A DNA stretch of 64,000 nucleotides from Cercis canadensis (Eukaryota > Streptophyta > Magnoliopsida > Fabales > Fabaceae), in assembly GCA_003255065.1 (NCBI GenBank), contig QAOA01001366.1, forward strand, positions 641,341 through 705,340, given 5' to 3'. Below, one piece after another: positions 63,698 to 64,000 of this stretch. The position numbers were made by a program, and so were the translations under genes. The notes beneath the pieces are model-generated. The model ran no database searches, was not told the DNA's origin, and saw only the letters and a program-made list of their open reading frames with translations. Positions within the stretch are counted from its first letter, which is position 1, and each line of letters starts with the position of its first letter.

Positions 63698-64000
63698 GTC
63701 AATAGCAATTCCTGTAATTATTTTTCTTCCACTGTTCTTTTAGTGTTTTCTGTAAAATATACATGTTGCACTCTTTTGAGGCTGAACATATTCTCTACTT
63801 ATTTAATGCATTGCTTCTTTCATTGTCCTGTATACCAAAAGTTAGTGCAAGTGTGATGACCTTTTTGGTTCTTGTGTATGTACATCAAATTCATTATCAA
63901 GTTTTTAGTAAACAAATACGAATTGTTATAACGTGCCTTCCAAGTTTTCTAAGGCGACACAATAGTAATTGAGTACTTATACTTTATGAAAGGGATACTT
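63698..64000 (+). other. 3' flank of AGT1
   Basis: AT-rich sequence after the AGT1 stop codon, expected to hold the 3' UTR. No further gene or repeat was recognised up to the window edge. Confidence 0.5.

Overview
This is nuclear DNA from a eudicot plant. Every conserved gene is split by GT-AG introns (one is GC-AG), the introns and spacers are AT-rich, and LTR-retrotransposon, SINE and MITE remains sit between the genes. The species cannot be named from the sequence. No bacterial, organellar or CRISPR-type content was seen.

Layout. 1-2633 (minus): the 5' part of a degraded Ty1/copia element (LTR, primer binding site, gag, protease, integrase) that runs off the left edge. 2634-7130: spacer with a long inverted-repeat pair around a gene-like fragment. 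7131-13152 (minus): a seven-exon mitochondrial DEAD-box RNA helicase of the PMH1/PMH2 (RH9/RH53) type, 628 aa. 13153-26084: 13 kb of spacer with three foldback/MITE elements, four SINEs with target-site duplications, a minisatellite, and diverged tandem segments of about 1.7-2 kb lying directly upstream of the next gene. 26085-29851 (plus): a two-exon LRR receptor kinase, the BAM3 orthologue, 991 aa. 32104-33951 (plus): an intronless PPR protein of the E/E+ class. 37800-56421 (plus): a 30-coding-exon CHD1-type chromatin remodeller orthologous to Arabidopsis CHR5, 1761 aa once an assembly duplication is discounted. 58340-63697 (plus): serine-glyoxylate aminotransferase AGT1, 401 aa, ending in a peroxisomal SRI tripeptide, with a leader intron carrying a hAT-type MITE and a light-type promoter motif pair upstream.

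The genes are independent transcription units and form no pathway or operon. CHR5 next to AGT1 is notable because, from memory, their Arabidopsis orthologues have consecutive locus numbers (AT2G13370 and AT2G13360).

Assembly quality shapes how this window reads. Nine single-N positions and one 94-N gap are present. Seven of the single Ns sit between two near-identical copies of the flanking sequence (31 to 530 bp), and the other two sit in poly-T. This looks like overlapping contig ends or two haplotypes that were laid end to end instead of being merged. One such junction duplicates part of a CHR5 exon and breaks its reading frame. No convincing undescribed biological system was found. The most interesting real signals are the tandem segment array upstream of BAM3, the datable SINE insertion within it, the GC-AG intron in CHR5, and the promoter and leader-intron structure of AGT1.
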